Of a stretch of DNA of 64,000 nucleotides, positions 52,022-60,786 are shown piece by piece. Source of the stretch: Ectothiorhodospiraceae bacterium WFHF3C12 (lineage in GTDB: Bacteria > Pseudomonadota > Gammaproteobacteria > Nitrococcales > Nitrococcaceae); NCBI GenBank assembly GCA_013519935.1, contig JACDUA010000013.1:1-64000 (forward strand), read 5' to 3'. The notes under the pieces are model-generated. The model did no database searches. It was not told where the DNA came from and worked only from the letters and a program-made list of their open reading frames with translations. The translations under genes and the position numbers were made by a program. Every line of letters starts with the position of its first letter. The first letter of the stretch is position 1.

Positions 52022-52627
52022 TCAGGGCCCGGCGTAGCTGAACGGCGAATAGAACGCGGTGCGCTCGCTGAGGTCCAGGTCGATACCGTGGGCCTGGTGG
52101 CGCAGGGCGCTCGAAGACGCCACCACCAGGGTCTGCCCGGGCGCCACCGCGAACGGATGTTTTTCGATGGTCACCGCCTCGCCGCCCTGACCTTCGACGG
52201 CGTGCACCTGCGCTTCCGCGGACTGTCCGAGCTTGAGATGGCGCCGGCCGTCTTCGACCTGGAACTCGATGGGCATGGATTCCACGCCGCGGACCTCGCC
52301 GATCATCGATGCGAGCATGGCCGGGTGGCCGCCGGCCTCTCCACCGAATATGGCACCCAGCGCCTCCTGCTGGGCCTGGTCGGCTTTCCCGTCCAGATAC
52401 AGAACCGCTTTCCAGTTGCCCTCCGCCATGTGGCCGGGGGCGTTCAACGCCACCGCCACGTTGAGCCCGTCCAGCGCCACGTCGCCGTAACGCCCCGATT
52501 TGATGTGCCAGCCCACCAGCGCGGTGCAGTCACCTTCTGTGGGTGAACCCAGGTAAACGCAGGGGCAGGCCCCGTGGCAGCTGCAGCTCTCCAGATACTC
52601 CCCGTTAATGCTCCATTCCGTGCTCAT
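52022..52627 (-). CDS. DUF1326 protein with CxCxxxCxC motif
   Basis: A 201-residue soluble protein. The N-terminus has the family motif LESCSCHGACPC with Cys15, Cys17, Cys21 and Cys23, a likely metal or redox site. Further features: LVGWHIKSGRYGDVALDGLN and GKADQAQQEALGAIFGGEAG. It ends in a beta-rich domain. AGAGGAGA precedes the ATG. The first gene of an operon with DUF2182; its divergent promoter region holds an OmpR-type repeat (52714-52732) shared with the STAND-type regulator. Confidence 0.88.
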   Translation of the reverse strand: MSTEWSINGEYLESCSCHGACPCVYLGSPTEGDCTALVGWHIKSGRYGDVALDGLNVAVALNAPGHMAEGNWKAVLYLDGKADQAQQEALGAIFGGEAGGHPAMLASMIGEVRGVESMPIEFQVEDGRRHLKLGQSAEAQVHAVEGQGGEAVTIEKHPFAVAPGQTLVVASSSALRHQAHGIDLDLSERTAFYSPFSYAGP

Positions 52628-52713
52628 GGTCGTTCTCCTCTGTTGTCGCCTGAGCAGGTGCGTCTCTCCCGTACAGGTATAGCCGCCCGCCGTCCCGCGG
52701 GCGTGACGCGGGC

Positions 52714-52732
52714 ATGAGAATATGATGAGAAT
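52714..52732 (+). promoter_or_regulatory. Tandem 11-bp-period repeat, candidate operator A
   Basis: ATGAGAAT at 52714-52721 and again at 52725-52732: two exact 8-base half-sites spaced 11 bases start to start, one helical turn. This is the site type bound by OmpR-family winged helices. It lies between the DUF1326 operon and the regulator gene, about 86 bases from each start codon. A related pair is at 54788-54806. Confidence 0.55.
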
Positions 52733-52817
52733 TAGCCGCTTGGGCCGGGGTGCCAGGCCCCGGGATGCTGCAGGACCGGCCCCGAGCGCCTATGCTGAAC
52801 GCTCAGGGAGGGGTGCC

Positions 52818-54773
52818 ATGGCGCAGAGGATGTCGGATCTGTTGGCCAGCCAGGCGCTGGAGGGCTTCGTGGGCCGCGCCGCCGAGCTGGAAATGCTGCG
52901 GGCGACGCTGTCGCCCGACGGGCCGCGCGTCGTACATGTACACGGCATTGCCGGCATCGGCAAGACGGCGCTGCTGGAGCGGTTTGCCGCGGAGGCCCGA
53001 AGCGCCGGCGCCACCGTGATCCGGCTGGACTGCCGCGACGTCGAGCCCACCGAGCCCGGGTTGCTCCAGTCCCTGGGCGAGGCGGTGGGCGGCGGCCGCT
53101 CCGGTGCCGAGGCGCTGGCGACGCGTCTGGGCGATCTCGGCAGCACGGTCGTGCTGGCCCTGGACACCTACGAGGTCTTCCGCCTGCTGGATACCTGGCT
53201 GCGCCAGGTATTCCTGCCCATGCTGCCGGAGAACGTCCGCGTCCTGTTCTTCGGGCGGCAGCGGCCGCTTACCGCCTGGCACGCCACCCCGGGCTGGGGC
53301 CGCCTGCTGAAGTCGCTCGCCGTGGAGCCGCTGACCGATTCGGAGGCCGGCGAGCTATTGGCGAAGCTGGGCGTGGACGGGGAAGAGGCCGCGCCGGTCA
53401 GGCGCTCCACCCACGGCCATCCGCTGGCATTGATGCTTGCCGCCGGAGCGGTGCGCGAAGAGCGCCGGGAGCACTGGCCGGAGGACGCGCCGCTGCAGCA
53501 CGCACTGGACGAGCTCACCCGCATGTTCCTGGCGGACGTCGGCGATCCTGTCACCCGGCGCGTGATCGAGGGCGCGGCGGTGACGCGCCGGGTGACGGTA
53601 TCGCTGTTGCGCGCGCTGTTTCCGGATCTCGCGCCCCAGGATGCCTTCGAGCGTCTTCGCCGGTTGCCGTTCGTCGATGGTACCAGCGACGGGTTGATCA
53701 TCCATGACGCCGTGCGCGAGGCCATAGCGCGGTCCCTGCGTGCCAGCGACCCTAGCCGCCATCTCGAGTATCGGCGCGCGGCCTGGCACCGGCTGACCGC
53801 CGAGGCGGGGGCCGCGGGCAGCATCGACCTATGGCGCTACACGGCGGACATGCTCTACCTCATCGAGAATCCGGTGGTCCGCGAAGCCTTCTTCCCCAGC
53901 GGCACACCCCGGCTGCCGGTGGAACGGGCCCATCCGGGTGACGAGGACGCCCTGACCGCGATCATCCACGGCGCCGAGGGCGGCGAAGCGGCCAGGGTTC
54001 TGCTGCAGTGGTGGCGCCGCATGCCGCAGGCGTTTTCCGTGGTGCGCTCGCCGGAGGGGCGTGTCATTGGCCTGTGCTGCAAGTTGCGCTCGGACCGGGT
54101 GGAGCCGACCTGGCTGCTGGACGACCCGGTGACCGCCCAGTGGTACGAGCACCTGCGGCGCAGGCCCATGGCCCGCAACGAGGTTGCCCTGTTCTGCCGG
54201 CGGTGGCTGAGCGAGGCGGAGGGCGACTCGCCCAGCGAGGTCCAGGCGGCCGTCTGGCTCGATCTCAAGCGCACCTACATGGAGTTGCGGCCGGATGTGC
54301 GGCGGGTGTACCTGGTGGCCCACGATCTGCCCGCCTACGCCTCGGTGGCCCAGCGCCTGGGCTTCGAGGTGCTGGCGGAACGCCAGGTCACGCTGGACGG
54401 CCGCGACTACCACAGCGCCGTTCTGGACTTCGGGCCGTCCTCCGTGGACGGCTGGCTGGCGGAGATCGCGGCGGCGGAGCTTGGCGTCCAGCACGCCCCG
54501 TCACTGTTGGACGTCGAGGCCCGCGAGCTGGCGCTGGAGGGCGGCCGGGTTCCTTTGACGCCCCTGGAGTTCGGCGTCATGCACCACCTGCAGGCCCGGG
54601 AGGACAAGGCCGTCTCGCGCAGCGACCTGCTGCGTGATGTCTGGGGCACCACCTATGAGGGCGGGAGCAACGTAGTGGACGCCGTGGTGCGCACGCTGCG
54701 GCGCAAGCTCGGCGATCAGGCGGACCGGGTGGAGACGGTGACCGGCGTGGGCTACAGGTTGCGGTCGCGTTAA
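52818..54773 (+). CDS. STAND-type ATPase with GNAT-like region and OmpR-type winged helix
   Basis: The 651-residue regulator has three parts. The N-terminal NTPase has the Walker A GIAGIGKT (43-50), a Walker B-like VVLALDTYEVF, and FFGRQRPL and HGHPLALMLAAG motifs typical of STAND signal ATPases. The middle (about 395-545) resembles a GNAT acetyltransferase, with VIGLCCKLRSD and VRRVYLVAHDLPAYASVAQR then LGFEVL. The C-terminus (about 565-651) is an OmpR-like winged helix: LTPLEFGVMHHLQAREDKAV, GGSNVVDAVVRTLRRKLG, and VTGVGYRLRSR. GGGAGGGG precedes the ATG. It probably senses a ligand, switches with ATP and activates the DUF1326 operon and the 54902 gene. STAND activators with a wHTH at the end are unusual; most place it at the start. 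Confidence 0.85.
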   Translation: MAQRMSDLLASQALEGFVGRAAELEMLRATLSPDGPRVVHVHGIAGIGKTALLERFAAEARSAGATVIRLDCRDVEPTEPGLLQSLGEAVGGGRSGAEALATRLGDLGSTVVLALDTYEVFRLLDTWLRQVFLPMLPENVRVLFFGRQRPLTAWHATPGWGRLLKSLAVEPLTDSEAGELLAKLGVDGEEAAPVRRSTHGHPLALMLAAGAVREERREHWPEDAPLQHALDELTRMFLADVGDPVTRRVIEGAAVTRRVTVSLLRALFPDLAPQDAFERLRRLPFVDGTSDGLIIHDAVREAIARSLRASDPSRHLEYRRAAWHRLTAEAGAAGSIDLWRYTADMLYLIENPVVREAFFPSGTPRLPVERAHPGDEDALTAIIHGAEGGEAARVLLQWWRRMPQAFSVVRSPEGRVIGLCCKLRSDRVEPTWLLDDPVTAQWYEHLRRRPMARNEVALFCRRWLSEAEGDSPSEVQAAVWLDLKRTYMELRPDVRRVYLVAHDLPAYASVAQRLGFEVLAERQVTLDGRDYHSAVLDFGPSSVDGWLAEIAAAELGVQHAPSLLDVEARELALEGGRVPLTPLEFGVMHHLQAREDKAVSRSDLLRDVWGTTYEGGSNVVDAVVRTLRRKLGDQADRVETVTGVGYRLRSR

Positions 54774-54787
54774 CGCCCCGGCTCGGA

Positions 54788-54806
54788 ATCCTCACGAATT
54801 TCTCAT
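54788..54806 (-). promoter_or_regulatory. Tandem 11-bp-period repeat, candidate operator B
   Basis: On the minus strand ATGAGAAA (54799-54806) and GTGAGGAT (54788-54795) are spaced 11 bases start to start. They match operator A (ATGAGAAT twice at the same period) at 13 of 16 half-site positions. The site lies 15 bases after the stop of the regulator gene and about 100 bases before the secreted-protein gene, where an activator would sit. Confidence 0.5.
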
Positions 54807-54901
54807 TCCCCTATCACGCCGCGTGCAGGCACCGGCGATACAAATGGAGCTACGCCGGATCGGGTCCGGCGGACATGTATCGACTGATAGGGAGAGCAGC
54901 C

Positions 54902-55555
54902 ATGAGTATATCCCGAGGAAGGTTCCACGTTGGCGGCGGTGCGCCGGGGGGATGCGGCTTCGTGCAACCCAGCCAGGTCCAATGGACGCTGTTGCTCACG
55001 GCGTTTGCCGGATTTCTTCTCGCAGGCCCCGCCCTGGGCGCCGGTGAGGACGGCGGGGCCACGACGGAGAGCGCCCTGATCGAGGAGGCGCTCAGCGCGG
55101 CTCCGCCCCAGGTGGCGGAGACGGCGACGGTTGTCGATCTCGAGGGGAACGTGCTGCGCGAGGGCAGCGGCGAGTATACCTGCCTGCCGGCGCCGCCCGG
55201 GTTCGGCGGGCCCATGTGTCACGACCAGCAGTTCATGGCCTGGATGCAAGCCTTCATGAACGGTGAACCGGCGCCGCCCACCACGGCCATTGGCACCTCC
55301 TACATGCTGGCCGGGGACTCGCCGGACGGTGGCGCCAGCAACATCGACCCGCAGGCCCGGACGCCCACCGCGGACAATCAGTGGGTGGTGGAAGGACCTC
55401 ACGTCATGGTCATCTCGCCGGATCCGGCCATGCTGAAAGGCCTGCCCACCACGCCGAGCGCCGACGGGCCGTACGTCATGTGGCCGGATTCCCCTTACGC
55501 GCACATCATGTGGCCCGTGGCGGAGCGCCCCGCGCAACGCCCGGTGGTGGATTGA
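54902..55555 (+). CDS. Secreted protein of unknown function
   Basis: The 217-residue protein starts at ATG 54902, after GGGAGAG, and has a long signal sequence (WTLLLTAFAGFLLAGPALGA). The mature part contains YTCLPAPPGFGGPMCHDQQF with two Cys likely to form a disulfide, MAWMQAFMNGE, SYMLAGDSPDGGASNIDP, GPHVMVISPDP and PYVMWPDSPYAHIMWPV. This combination (CHD..W, SYML-GD-SN-DP, GPH-M, YAHIM-PV) is a conserved pattern I recall from hypothetical exported proteins in many bacteria. Methionine and histidine are frequent, which would fit a metal-related role. Likely in the regulon of the STAND regulator. Confidence 0.75.
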   Translation: MSISRGRFHVGGGAPGGCGFVQPSQVQWTLLLTAFAGFLLAGPALGAGEDGGATTESALIEEALSAAPPQVAETATVVDLEGNVLREGSGEYTCLPAPPGFGGPMCHDQQFMAWMQAFMNGEPAPPTTAIGTSYMLAGDSPDGGASNIDPQARTPTADNQWVVEGPHVMVISPDPAMLKGLPTTPSADGPYVMWPDSPYAHIMWPVAERPAQRPVVD

Positions 55556-56009
55556 CCGGGTCGTCCCCCGTGACGCAGGCGCGGCCGCGCCCGGGCCATG
55601 AGGCCCGGGGCGCGGTCGCGGTTTCAGGCGGCCTCCGCCTTCAGCAAACCGCCGGAACACGCCGGGAGCGTCTTCCTGGGCCGGCGGGACCGATCTGGAT
55701 CCCGGCACGGTGGGTGACGCGCCGGCCGGGATCCACCAGCGCGCGGTGCTCCAGGACGGAATCGACTGCATTATGCCTCGCGGGCATCCGCGTGAGGCGC
55801 GGACCCCGGACCCTGATGCCTTTTTCTCCCAGCGCCACGTGTTGACTGGCTAACCGCGGCGCAACCGCGTCGGTGCCGCGAGGGCGGGCACACCCGCGGT
55901 GTCCTGAACCGTCCGGCAACGTAAGATGTCGCCAGTAGCCGGCCCGGCCGTTCCGCATGGGCGGGTTGATGCGCTTGATCTCGTGGGTTTGGCCGCATTC
56001 GGAGGGGAA
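55556..56009. other. Intergenic, no gene seen
   Basis: No frame in this 454-base stretch has a ribosome-binding site or a recognisable product. The upstream extension of the CoA-transferase frame to 55926 is open but shows no likeness. Confidence 0.5.
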
Positions 56010-57194
56010 ATGTCAGCTGTTCTGGAAGGGGTGAGGGTCCTGGATTTCGGGCGTTATATCGCGGGTCCCTGGTGCGCTGCCGTGCTTGGCGACCTGGGTG
56101 CCGAGGTGATCCGGGTCGAGAAGGTGAACGGCAGCGAGGACCGTCACATCATGCCGGTGACGCCCCAGGGCGATGGTGCCAGCCATATCCAGATGAACCG
56201 GAACAAGCTCGGCCTGACCCTGAACCCCATGAAGGAGGAAGGCCGCGAGATCGTCCAGAGACTGGTCCGTGGCGCCGACGTGGTGGTGGCCAACCTGCCG
56301 CCCTCGGGCCTGGAGGCCATGGGGCTGGACTACGAGACGCTGAAAGCGGTCAAGGCCGATATCATTCTCACCACGGTGACGGCTTTCGGTACCGGCGGCC
56401 CGGCCAGCGACCGGGTCGGGTTCGACGGCGTCGCCCAGGCGCTGTCCGGCGCCATGTACCTGTCGGGGCCTAAAGGCCATCCGACCAAGTCAGTGGTCAA
56501 TTTCGCGGATTTCGGCACGGCCCTTTTCAGCGCCGTGGGCACCCTGGCGGCGCTCATGCACCGGAAGAACACGGGCGAAGGACAGCACGTGGAGGCCTCG
56601 CTGCTGGGCACGGCCCTGAGCTTCATGAGCGCCGGGCTGCTGGAGCAGGTGGCGAACCAGTCGGACCGGGTCAGCAGCTGGAATCGCAGTCAGCATGCGG
56701 GTCCGGCGGACACCTTGCCCACCCGCGATGGCTGGATCCTGGTGCAGTGCGTCGGCGAGCCGCTGTTCCGCCGCTGGTGCCGCCTGCTTGGCGAAGAGGC
56801 ACTACTGGACGACCCGCGTTTCCACAGCGACCAGGCCCGCGGCGACAACGGTGAGTGGCTGAGCGAGCGAATGGCCGCCTGGTGCGCGGAGCGGACCACG
56901 GCGCAGGCCCTTTCCGCGCTGGATGAGGCGCGCATCCCGGCCGGCCGTGTGCACTCACCCCAGCAGGCTTTGGAGGACGCCCACATCCGGGCGATGGGCT
57001 TTCTGAAGTCGCTGGACTATCCGGGGCTCGACGCGGGCGGCTTCGTCGGCGACACGCCGGTGCGGTTTTCCTCCATCGACGCCGGCGTCCATGGGCGCGC
57101 GCCCACGCTCGGCGAGCATACCGACGCCATTCTTGGCGAGCTCGGCTATTCCGAGGTGGACATCGCCGCGCTGCGGGAGAAGCGGGTCGTCTAG
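56010..57194 (+). CDS. CaiB/BaiF family CoA transferase
   Basis: The 394-residue enzyme transfers CoA between carboxylic acids (class III). Family features: VLDFGRYIAGPWCAAVLGDL and GAEVIRVEKVNGSEDRH, LNRNKLGLTLN-like QMNRNKLGLTLNPMKEEGRE, the catalytic Asp167 in VNFADFGTALF, and AGPADTLPTRDGWILVQCVG. GGAGGGG precedes the ATG. The substrate is unknown; the neighbours do not specify it. Confidence 0.9.
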   Translation: MSAVLEGVRVLDFGRYIAGPWCAAVLGDLGAEVIRVEKVNGSEDRHIMPVTPQGDGASHIQMNRNKLGLTLNPMKEEGREIVQRLVRGADVVVANLPPSGLEAMGLDYETLKAVKADIILTTVTAFGTGGPASDRVGFDGVAQALSGAMYLSGPKGHPTKSVVNFADFGTALFSAVGTLAALMHRKNTGEGQHVEASLLGTALSFMSAGLLEQVANQSDRVSSWNRSQHAGPADTLPTRDGWILVQCVGEPLFRRWCRLLGEEALLDDPRFHSDQARGDNGEWLSERMAAWCAERTTAQALSALDEARIPAGRVHSPQQALEDAHIRAMGFLKSLDYPGLDAGGFVGDTPVRFSSIDAGVHGRAPTLGEHTDAILGELGYSEVDIAALREKRVV

Positions 57195-57227
57195 TCCCGG
57201 TGCCCGGCTGTCGTAGCGACAGGCCCT

Positions 57228-60056
57228 TCAACCACCCTGCTGCGCCAGCAGATCAGGCTCGCCGCTCTCGGCAACGATGAACGCGCGGGTCCGGTCGCGC
57301 AGCCGGAGACTGGCGTCCCAGTCCGTGCCGTCCGGCTCGATGGGGCGACCGACGCTCACGTGGATATGCGTGCGCTTGGGGAACCATTCGGTCCCCCGCA
57401 TGGCGTTGCGGGTGCCGGACAATGCCACCGGAACCACCGGTGTGCCGGTGTGGGCCGCCACCTGGAACGCCCCCAGATGGAACTGCCGTACGCCGGTGGC
57501 GCGGCTGAAGGTGCCTTCCGGGAAGAAGGCCAGCGAGGCGCCGCCGCGCAAGGCCGACTCGGCGCGGTTCGCCTCCTCGCGGGCGCGCTGCAGGTCGAAG
57601 CGCTCGACGAACAGGGTGCCCAGCCGCTGCAGGGCGAGCCGCGGGAAGAACTGGGCTTCGAGCTCGCGCTTGGCGAGATACACCGGGGCGACGGGCAGTG
57701 CCGCGGTCAGGACCAGCGGGTCCACGTAGCTGGCGTGGTTGCTCACCAGAACGACGGGCCGGTCCCGCGGCAGATGCTCCAGGCCTTCCACCGACAGGCG
57801 CACCCCGAGCAGCGGCGCCGCGATCCGCAGCGCCAGGCGAGCGGCGCCCCACCGCAGTGGGCGCGTCGGCAGCAGCACGATGGCCACCCAGGCGGGCAGG
57901 GCGATGGCGCCGAAAACCGCCCACGCATAGCCCGCGTAGAGAGAGCTGCCCAGCATGCGCAGGCGCTCGCGCAGCCGGCTCAGCGTGGCGACCACGGTCA
58001 GGCGTGCCAGTTGCCACCACACGGCGCGCCGCGACTCGCCCAGGCGCCCGGTTTCGTAGAGCTCGCGGGTGGCCGTCCGGCGTATCTTGCCGCTGGAGGT
58101 CTTGAGCACGCTGTGGGGCGGCACCAGCCGGATGTCGTCGGGCGGCACGCCAGTGACGTCCACGCAGATCTCGGCCAGGGCATGCTCGATGGTCTCGCGG
58201 CGCGCGGCGTCCGTCTCCCGGGTCTCCGCCACCACGACCAGGCGCTCGCTGTCGCCGTCCGGGTCCCGGCTGCCGAACACGGCCACGCAGCCCTTGCGCA
58301 CGCCCTCCACACGTCCGGCCGATTCCTCCACTTCGTAGGGGTAGATGTTGCGCCCGCCGCGCACGATCATGTCCTTGATACGGCCCGTGACGTAGAGCTC
58401 GCCGTCGGCCATGTAGCCGAGATCGCCGGAGTCGAGCCAGTCGCCGCGGAACAGGCCTTCGCTCAGATGCGGGCTGCGGTAGTACCCGGGCGTCGTCGAC
58501 GGTCCGCGGAACTGGATGGTGCCCTGATGGCGGTCGGGTTGCTCGTGACCGGCGCCGTCGACGATGCGGACCTCGTAGCCGTCCAGAGGCGGCCCCGCGG
58601 AGGGCAGCGTCTGTCCGGCGGGGTCGTCGGCGGCGACCGGGTGCGCCTCCCCACGGCTCGCCAGGGCGTCCCGGTCGATGGTATCCAGCACCGGCCCGCG
58701 ACCGGGTGGCGGGATCGTCAGACCCACCGCCGCCTCGGCCAGCCCGTAGACCGGCAGCAGCGCCTCCCAGCGCAGGCCGTTGGCGCTGAAGCGGTCATGG
58801 AAGCGGCGCAGGGTGGTCGGGCTGACGGGCTCGGCGCCGTTGAACGCCAGGCGCCAGCTGGACAGGTCCAGATGGCTCAGGTCCTGATCGCCGGCCGCGC
58901 GCAGGCACAGCTCGTAGCCGAAGTTCGGCGATGCCGAGATCGTTGCCCGGTGGCGGTGGATGAGCTCCAGCCACCGCAACGGATGGGTGAGAAAAGCGAT
59001 GGGCGACATCACCACCAGGGGGCAGGCGAAGTACAGGCTGCCAAACCAGGCGCCGATCAGCCCCATGTCGTGGTAGAGCGGGAGCCAGCTCACGAAGACG
59101 TCGTCCGGCCCGGCCTGGACACGCTCCCCGATGGCGCGGATGTTCGCCAGCAGGTGGCGGTGGGCCAGGCTCACGCCCTTGGGGTCGCCGGTGCTGCCGG
59201 AGGTGTACTGCAGCATGGCCAGGTCGTCGTCCCCACGGGACATGCCGGGCCGGTGCCCGGGTTCGGCCCGCAGATCGTCGGCGGTGACGATGGCGTCGAG
59301 ACGCGGGGCCTCGGCCTTGAGCAGCTGGGCCAGGCGCCGGGCCTCGGGCACCGTCACCAGCAGGCGTGCCTCGGCATTGGTGAGGATGCGCCCGTGTCGG
59401 CGCAGGTGCTCTTCCAGTTGCGACGGCCGCGCCGGCGGATAGATGGGCACCGGGACGGCGCCGGCATGCAGAATGCCGAAGAAACTGGCGAAGTAGTCCC
59501 GCCCCGTGGGCAGCATCAGCGCAATGGTGTCGCCGGGACGGATGCCGCGGGCCTGCAGTCCCGCGGCGACGCCGGCGGCGTCGCGGTCCAGTTGCGCGTA
59601 GGTCATGACCGTCGGCTGATCGCCGTCGCCGTAGATGTAGAGATGCGGGCGATCCGGATGTTCGCGGACATGCCACTCCAGGGCCTCGGGCAGGGTGGCC
59701 GCGCGGTCCGGCAGGCCCACGGTCTCCTCCCCCGAGGGCAGATCCGGCGCTACTGGTTGCTCGGGTTGGGGGCGGCTGGCGCTCTCGGCGATGGTCCGCA
59801 GCAACTGCTCCGGTGTCTCGGCCTGCAGGGCCGCTTCGGGCAGATTCACGCCGAACGCGCGCTCGCAGCGTACGATCAGCTCCGAGCGTGCCAGACTGTC
59901 CAGTCCCAGGTCGCTGTCCAGACGGCTGTGCGGATGAACGCGCTGCGCCGCCTGGCCGCTGGCGCTTTCCTCGACGAGCTTGCGGACCAGCTCCAGCAGC
60001 CGCGCCATGTCGTCGCCGGTTACCGGTGCCGTCTGCCGTTCGGGTGTTGCCTGCAT
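57228..60056 (-). CDS. Fused acyl carrier protein, acyl-AMP ligase and PlsC acyltransferase
   Basis: A three-domain protein of 942 residues. An acyl carrier domain (about 15-92) has the phosphopantetheine Ser54 in DLGLDSLARSE. The adenylation domain (about 120-700) is of the fatty-acyl-AMP ligase type, with YTSGSTGDPKG (284-294), HDMGLIGAWF, VYGLAEAAVGL and SGDLGYMADGELYVTGR. A PlsC domain (about 750-900) has NHASYVDPL with the catalytic HX4D pair His774 and Asp779, and FFPEGTFS. A membrane segment precedes PlsC. It could activate a fatty acid, hold it on its own carrier domain and pass it to a lysophospholipid, like Aas. GGGAGGA precedes the ATG. Confidence 0.88.
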   Translation of the reverse strand: MQATPERQTAPVTGDDMARLLELVRKLVEESASGQAAQRVHPHSRLDSDLGLDSLARSELIVRCERAFGVNLPEAALQAETPEQLLRTIAESASRPQPEQPVAPDLPSGEETVGLPDRAATLPEALEWHVREHPDRPHLYIYGDGDQPTVMTYAQLDRDAAGVAAGLQARGIRPGDTIALMLPTGRDYFASFFGILHAGAVPVPIYPPARPSQLEEHLRRHGRILTNAEARLLVTVPEARRLAQLLKAEAPRLDAIVTADDLRAEPGHRPGMSRGDDDLAMLQYTSGSTGDPKGVSLAHRHLLANIRAIGERVQAGPDDVFVSWLPLYHDMGLIGAWFGSLYFACPLVVMSPIAFLTHPLRWLELIHRHRATISASPNFGYELCLRAAGDQDLSHLDLSSWRLAFNGAEPVSPTTLRRFHDRFSANGLRWEALLPVYGLAEAAVGLTIPPPGRGPVLDTIDRDALASRGEAHPVAADDPAGQTLPSAGPPLDGYEVRIVDGAGHEQPDRHQGTIQFRGPSTTPGYYRSPHLSEGLFRGDWLDSGDLGYMADGELYVTGRIKDMIVRGGRNIYPYEVEESAGRVEGVRKGCVAVFGSRDPDGDSERLVVVAETRETDAARRETIEHALAEICVDVTGVPPDDIRLVPPHSVLKTSSGKIRRTATRELYETGRLGESRRAVWWQLARLTVVATLSRLRERLRMLGSSLYAGYAWAVFGAIALPAWVAIVLLPTRPLRWGAARLALRIAAPLLGVRLSVEGLEHLPRDRPVVLVSNHASYVDPLVLTAALPVAPVYLAKRELEAQFFPRLALQRLGTLFVERFDLQRAREEANRAESALRGGASLAFFPEGTFSRATGVRQFHLGAFQVAAHTGTPVVPVALSGTRNAMRGTEWFPKRTHIHVSVGRPIEPDGTDWDASLRLRDRTRAFIVAESGEPDLLAQQGG

Positions 60057-60272
60057 GCCGCCGTCCTCCCGCCGGTCAGGGCGGGACAAGTATCCCGTAA
60101 CGATATATGCAGGCCAGCCACTATAAGGGCAACCCCACCGGCGGCGCCGGCGTTCCCGTTACACTGGCCGGCACGGCGGCGGTGCGACGCCGTTGTGACT
60201 GCACCACCGAGGCGGCGCTCGTCGGTGGTGTTTACGGCGCTGACTGCCGCGAAAGCCCGTGAAGGAAACCCC

Positions 60273-60719
60273 ATGATCGTCCGGATTACCACCCATCTGC
60301 CCTGCACGGAAAACGAGCTCTGGGCAAGGCTTGCCCAGCCCCGGTCCCTTCAGTACGTGGCAGCGCCCATTCTCGGCTTCCGCGCGGAGCACCCGGGCGC
60401 GTTTGAACAACCCTGGGAGGTCGGGCGTTCCTACGCCCTGAAGCTCTACCTGCTGAACGTCATCCCGCTCGGACGGCACGTCATCGAGCTGGAGCAACTC
60501 GACCGCGAGGCCAATACCATCGTCAGTCGGGAACGGGGGTTGATGGCGCCGGTCTGGAATCACCGGATCACCTTCGAGCAGTCGGCACCCGGCGAGGTCC
60601 GGTATACCGATGAAATCGAGATCAAGGCGGGCCTGCTCACGCCCGTCGTGTGGCTGTTCGCCCAGTTCTTTTACCGGCACCGGCAACGGCGCTGGAAGCG
60701 GCTGCTTCTGGGGGCATGA
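60273..60719 (+). CDS. SRPBCC-like protein
   Basis: The 148-residue protein begins MIVRITTHLPCTENELWARL, which resembles the start of START/SRPBCC ligand-binding domains. It continues with LQYVAAPILGFRAEHPGAFE, VIELEQLDREANTIVSRERG and a C-terminal helix with a basic end (YRHRQRRWKRLL). GAAGGAAA precedes the ATG. It is divergent from the ACP-ligase-acyltransferase gene. It may bind a lipid-like ligand, but this is inferred from the fold only. Confidence 0.65.
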   Translation: MIVRITTHLPCTENELWARLAQPRSLQYVAAPILGFRAEHPGAFEQPWEVGRSYALKLYLLNVIPLGRHVIELEQLDREANTIVSRERGLMAPVWNHRITFEQSAPGEVRYTDEIEIKAGLLTPVVWLFAQFFYRHRQRRWKRLLLGA

Positions 60720-60786
60720 AAATGGCCGGGACAGCGGTCACGATGCCGGGTCCTGACGCCGTCCGGCGGTGCTCGGCGGCGCGGCC

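Noticed and set aside
57360-60719. 1119-codon open frame on the plus strand antisense to the ACP-ligase-acyltransferase
   Set aside because: Only its last 149 codons are real: they are the SRPBCC-like gene starting at 60273. The rest is repetitive antisense sequence of the ligase gene.
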